Source of the DNA: Clostridia bacterium
GTDB lineage: Bacteria > Bacillota > Clostridia > Christensenellales > CAG-1252
Length of the DNA: 6,750 nucleotides
Reading direction: 5' to 3'
Assembly: GCA_017455385.1 (NCBI GenBank)
Contig: JAFTBD010000104.1
Span: 1 to 6,750, forward strand
A program made the position numbers and the translations under genes. Shown here in pieces: positions 4,543-6,750 of the stretch (within the stretch, counting starts at the first letter, position 1; each line of letters opens with the position of its first letter). The notes beneath the pieces were generated by a model, which was not told where the DNA came from, ran no database searches, and worked only from the letters and a program-made list of their open reading frames with translations.

Positions 4543-6750
4543 TTTCAGCGTCGGCAAACCATCGACGTGGAATGCCCAAACGTCCGTATCGAAATAAACG
4601 TTCTCCGTATCGTAAGGCGTCGTGCCGTAGAATTCCGTCACAGCCGACGCTTTCACGTTCTCGACGTCATACGCCGAGGCGACGTCATCCCCTATCACCT
4701 TGCCGTAGAGGTACAGGCAATAGCTCACCGTACCTGTCGGTTCGGTCGGAGAAGCGATAATGATGTGATCCGCGATGGCGACCCCCGTCGATCCGACGTC
4801 CGCCATCCAGAAGACAGCGGAGATCGCGGCTTCACGCATGAGGGAGAAGACGCCGACCGCGCCGCCCTTCGATGCCGCCGACAGAGTGACGTCGGAGACT
4901 ACCGCGTCATTCAGAGAATATTTCAAGACAGCCGCAATGCCGCCCGCGACGCTCTCCGTGCCTACTGCAGTAACGGTGGCGCCGTTCACGGCGATATCTT
5001 TCGCGCTCGCAACGTAGCCAGCCGCGCCGCCCGCGAGGACATATCCGTGCGTAACGCCCGCAGCCGTCGCCGAGACGGTAACGGACGTAACGGTGAAGCG
5101 ACTCAAAGTGCCTTCCATATATCCGACAGCGCCGCCCGCCGCCGTGAGGGCTACGATGACGTCATCGGTATTCTCGAGCGCGGAGATGTCCTTATCCGTC
5201 AAATGTCCGATGGCGGTCACGCTTCCCCGCGCCGAACCGCGATAAAGAGCGGAGTCCAAACGACCTGCGACACCGCCCGCGATCGCCCGCACGGCGCATT
5301 CCGCATAAACGGTGACGTTCACATTCATATTCGTCAATTCGCCAATCCCGTTTCCGACCACGCCGCCGACACAGCCGCTACCCGCATACACGGTGACTGT
5401 GCCCGTAGCGGTCACGTCCGAGAGAGCCGCGCTACCGTCACCTACAGCGCCGCCGACAGAGACCGTGCCGCGCTGTTTATCCGTTGCATTCACAGTGATA
5501 TCCAACGTGAGATCCAAGTCGGACATCGCCGCCGAAGCTGTGCCCACGACGCCGCCGAGAATCAGGCTGTCCGTTTCGCTCGCAAGCGTAGCCGTAACGG
5601 TGATATCTCCGATCAAGTGATGCACGAGATCCGAATCGTCGTAGCTCGCGCTGACGCCCGCCAGCCCGCCGAAAGCGACTGCGCCGCCCACGGAGAGGGT
5701 GATCGTCTCATCGAGATAAACGTTCGTGAGATCCGACTGATCCATACGCCCGGCGAGGAAGCCGACGGTGCCGCCCTGCGGCGCATTCACCACGGCACTG
5801 CCGTTGACGTAGACCCCGTCCCAAGTGCCGCCCTCGATGACGTTGAAGAATAATCCTGCCGTTTCCCCTTCCGCAACGTTCAAGACCGCATCGATCGAGG
5901 AGAAACTCACGTTCTTCAGCGTCAAGGCGGTCGCCTCATCGGCAATGAGTCCGCCCGCGCTTTGGATCGCGTCGATCTCGAAATGCACGTCCTCGATAGT
6001 GCCCGTGCACACATCGAAAAGGTGATCCACGTTGGAGATATTGAGATGCAAGGTCTTCCCGTCACCGTGCAAGGTGCCGCCATGCAGGGAAAGCGGCTCA
6101 TAGATCGCATCGAAGATATTGGCTTTGAGGATGAAATGCGCATTCTCGAAATGCGACATCGTTTCAAGGTCGTCGGCATCCCATATCTGGTAAGGATCCT
6201 CCTCGGTGCCGGAACCGTAGTCGAAACCGTGATAATTCACGACGGTGAGAGCCACGGACGCAGTTTCGCCGTAGAAGTTCGTGACTGTCAACGTGCCCGT
6301 CCCGTTACTGCGTACGCGCAAGACGCCCTCCTTCGTGACCGTGCCGCCGAGCCCTGACAGGGAGAAAGTGACCGCTTCCCCGAAGGGGGCATCGCTCTCG
6401 ATGTACCAATTCTCGTAGATATCCCATTCGCTAACGCCGTCCAGCGTGAGAGACGTGACGACGTCATCGCCATCTGTCAACGTGAAGGTGAGATCCTCGT
6501 CTCCCCTGCCGAATGTCTCATAGCCGATCGGCGTCGGGAAGGCACCGTCCGTGAAGGAATCCGGCGCGGATGCCAAGATCGAGCGCATATCTTTATAATC
6601 GACGAAGGTAACGCCCATGATCGGATCGAAATCGGAGTCTACCGCGATGAGCACGTTCGTATAGGAGACACCCGTCGCACGCTTGACGGGCGCGACGGTG
6701 ACGTTCTCAAAGAGCGAGCAACGTCCATACGCTTCTGTGATGACACGTTG
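4540..6750 (-). CDS. Large GLUG-repeat, Ig-like surface or secreted protein (3' part; start outside window)
   Basis: The frame is open from the right edge to the TAA at 4540-4542, 736 codons with no start needed inside; the GTG at 6654 is just an internal Val. Visible in order: an unassigned stretch (6750-6496); an Ig-like, Big_2-type segment (about 6495-6235) with the pattern GTVTKEGVLRVRSNGTGTLTVT; a linker with GSGTEEDPYQIWDADDLETM (about 6213-6154), the usual lead-in of GLUG-type beta-helical domains; GTLHGDGKTLHLNISNV; about twelve Gly-rich repeats (4792-5955); and a C-terminal cap ending VYFDTDVWAFHVDGLPTLK. The composition (Val, Thr, Ala, Gly, few Cys and Lys) fits an extracellular beta-rich protein. 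There is no LPXTG, membrane helix or S-layer domain at the C terminus, so signal and anchor must be N-terminal, if present. The role could be adhesion, glycan binding or scaffold; I cannot choose. It is the most upstream visible member of the operon with PAP2 and the ligase. Confidence 0.8.
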   Translation of the reverse strand, partial: QRVITEAYGRCSLFENVTVAPVKRATGVSYTNVLIAVDSDFDPIMGVTFVDYKDMRSILASAPDSFTDGAFPTPIGYETFGRGDEDLTFTLTDGDDVVTSLTLDGVSEWDIYENWYIESDAPFGEAVTFSLSGLGGTVTKEGVLRVRSNGTGTLTVTNFYGETASVALTVVNYHGFDYGSGTEEDPYQIWDADDLETMSHFENAHFILKANIFDAIYEPLSLHGGTLHGDGKTLHLNISNVDHLFDVCTGTIEDVHFEIDAIQSAGGLIADEATALTLKNVSFSSIDAVLNVAEGETAGLFFNVIEGGTWDGVYVNGSAVVNAPQGGTVGFLAGRMDQSDLTNVYLDETITLSVGGAVAFGGLAGVSASYDDSDLVHHLIGDITVTATLASETDSLILGGVVGTASAAMSDLDLTLDITVNATDKQRGTVSVGGAVGDGSAALSDVTATGTVTVYAGSGCVGGVVGNGIGELTNMNVNVTVYAECAVRAIAGGVAGRLDSALYRGSARGSVTAIGHLTDKDISALENTDDVIVALTAAGGAVGYMEGTLSRFTVTSVTVSATAAGVTHGYVLAGGAAGYVASAKDIAVNGATVTAVGTESVAGGIAAVLKYSLNDAVVSDVTLSAASKGGAVGVFSLMREAAISAVFWMADVGSTGVAIADHIIIASPTEPTGTVSYCLYLYGKVIGDDVASAYDVENVKASAVTEFYGTTPYDTENVYFDTDVWAFHVDGLPTLK
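4792..5955 (-). repeat. About twelve degenerate GLUG-like protein repeats
   Basis: Units of roughly 23-47 residues open with a G-G-h-h-G/A core: AGGLIAD, AGLFFN, VGFLAG, GGLAGV, GGVVGT, GGAVGD, GGVVGN, GGVAGR, GGAVGY, GGAAGY, GGIAAV and GGAVGV. Each is followed by a short turn, then alternating Val/Thr strands such as LTLDITVNA or TATGTVTVYA. The pattern resembles the GLUG motif, with stacked beta-strand rungs. DNA identity between units is low, so the array is old or under divergent selection rather than freshly duplicated. Confidence 0.75.

Noticed and set aside
4540..4557. GLPTLK at the C terminus as a sortase signal
   Set aside because: It is not LPXTG, it is the very end of the protein, and no hydrophobic segment or basic tail follows.
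4513..5853. Long open frame of 446 codons on the plus strand, opposite the repeat protein
   Set aside because: Its product is rich in Arg, His and Asp with no domain pattern. It is antisense to a convincing repeat protein, and the length is explained by the biased codon use of the minus-strand gene.
4792..5955. CRISPR or DNA tandem repeat array
   Set aside because: The regularity is at the protein level (Gly-rich units of variable length). I see no identical DNA repeats with unique spacers.

Overview
All five protein genes I can support lie on the minus strand, so the window reads right to left. The proteins look like those of a Gram-positive spore-forming lineage. SpoVG is very close to the Bacillus/Clostridium form, MurC carries the Firmicutes-type EACEY...DHGDYF block, and the spoVG promoter and ribosome-binding sites are Bacillota-like. 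By eye the G+C is in the mid-50s, with CG-rich codon use throughout. I infer an uncultured Clostridia-type bacterium, possibly from a gut community, but the window has no marker gene that would fix the genus.

Right part (1939-6750): three tightly packed genes that look like one operon. Upstream is the 3' two-kilobase part of a large secreted-type protein, whose N terminus lies beyond the right edge. It has an Ig-like segment followed by about twelve GLUG-like Gly-rich repeats (4540-6750). After 14 nt comes a PAP2-family membrane phosphatase with an acidic C-terminal tail (3494-4525). After another 25 nt comes an ANL-family acyl-CoA synthetase (AMP-forming; 1939-3468). The close spacing and the ribosome-binding site overlapping the upstream stop suggest co-transcription. 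The joint role is not known; a link to envelope lipids is an inference from the PAP2 and acyl-activating families.

Middle (1479-1938): a short intergenic region carries a strong sigma-A-type promoter for spoVG with an A/T-rich upstream element. A perfect 15-bp palindrome sits over the -35 box. spoVG (1552-1818) is followed by a convincing Rho-independent terminator (1479-1516).

Left part (1-1478): murC (78-1415), the UDP-N-acetylmuramate--L-alanine ligase of peptidoglycan synthesis, closes with a second intrinsic terminator at 1-23. No clear promoter and only a weak Shine-Dalgarno lie between the spoVG terminator and murC. Instead there is a nested inverted repeat (1436-1478), so murC may depend on read-through from spoVG or on a promoter I cannot recognise.

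I saw no RNA genes, insertion sequences, CRISPR arrays or integration sites. The window looks like ordinary chromosome. The least explained parts are the repeat protein/PAP2/acyl-CoA synthetase cluster, the spoVG operator-like palindrome and the spoVG-murC junction.
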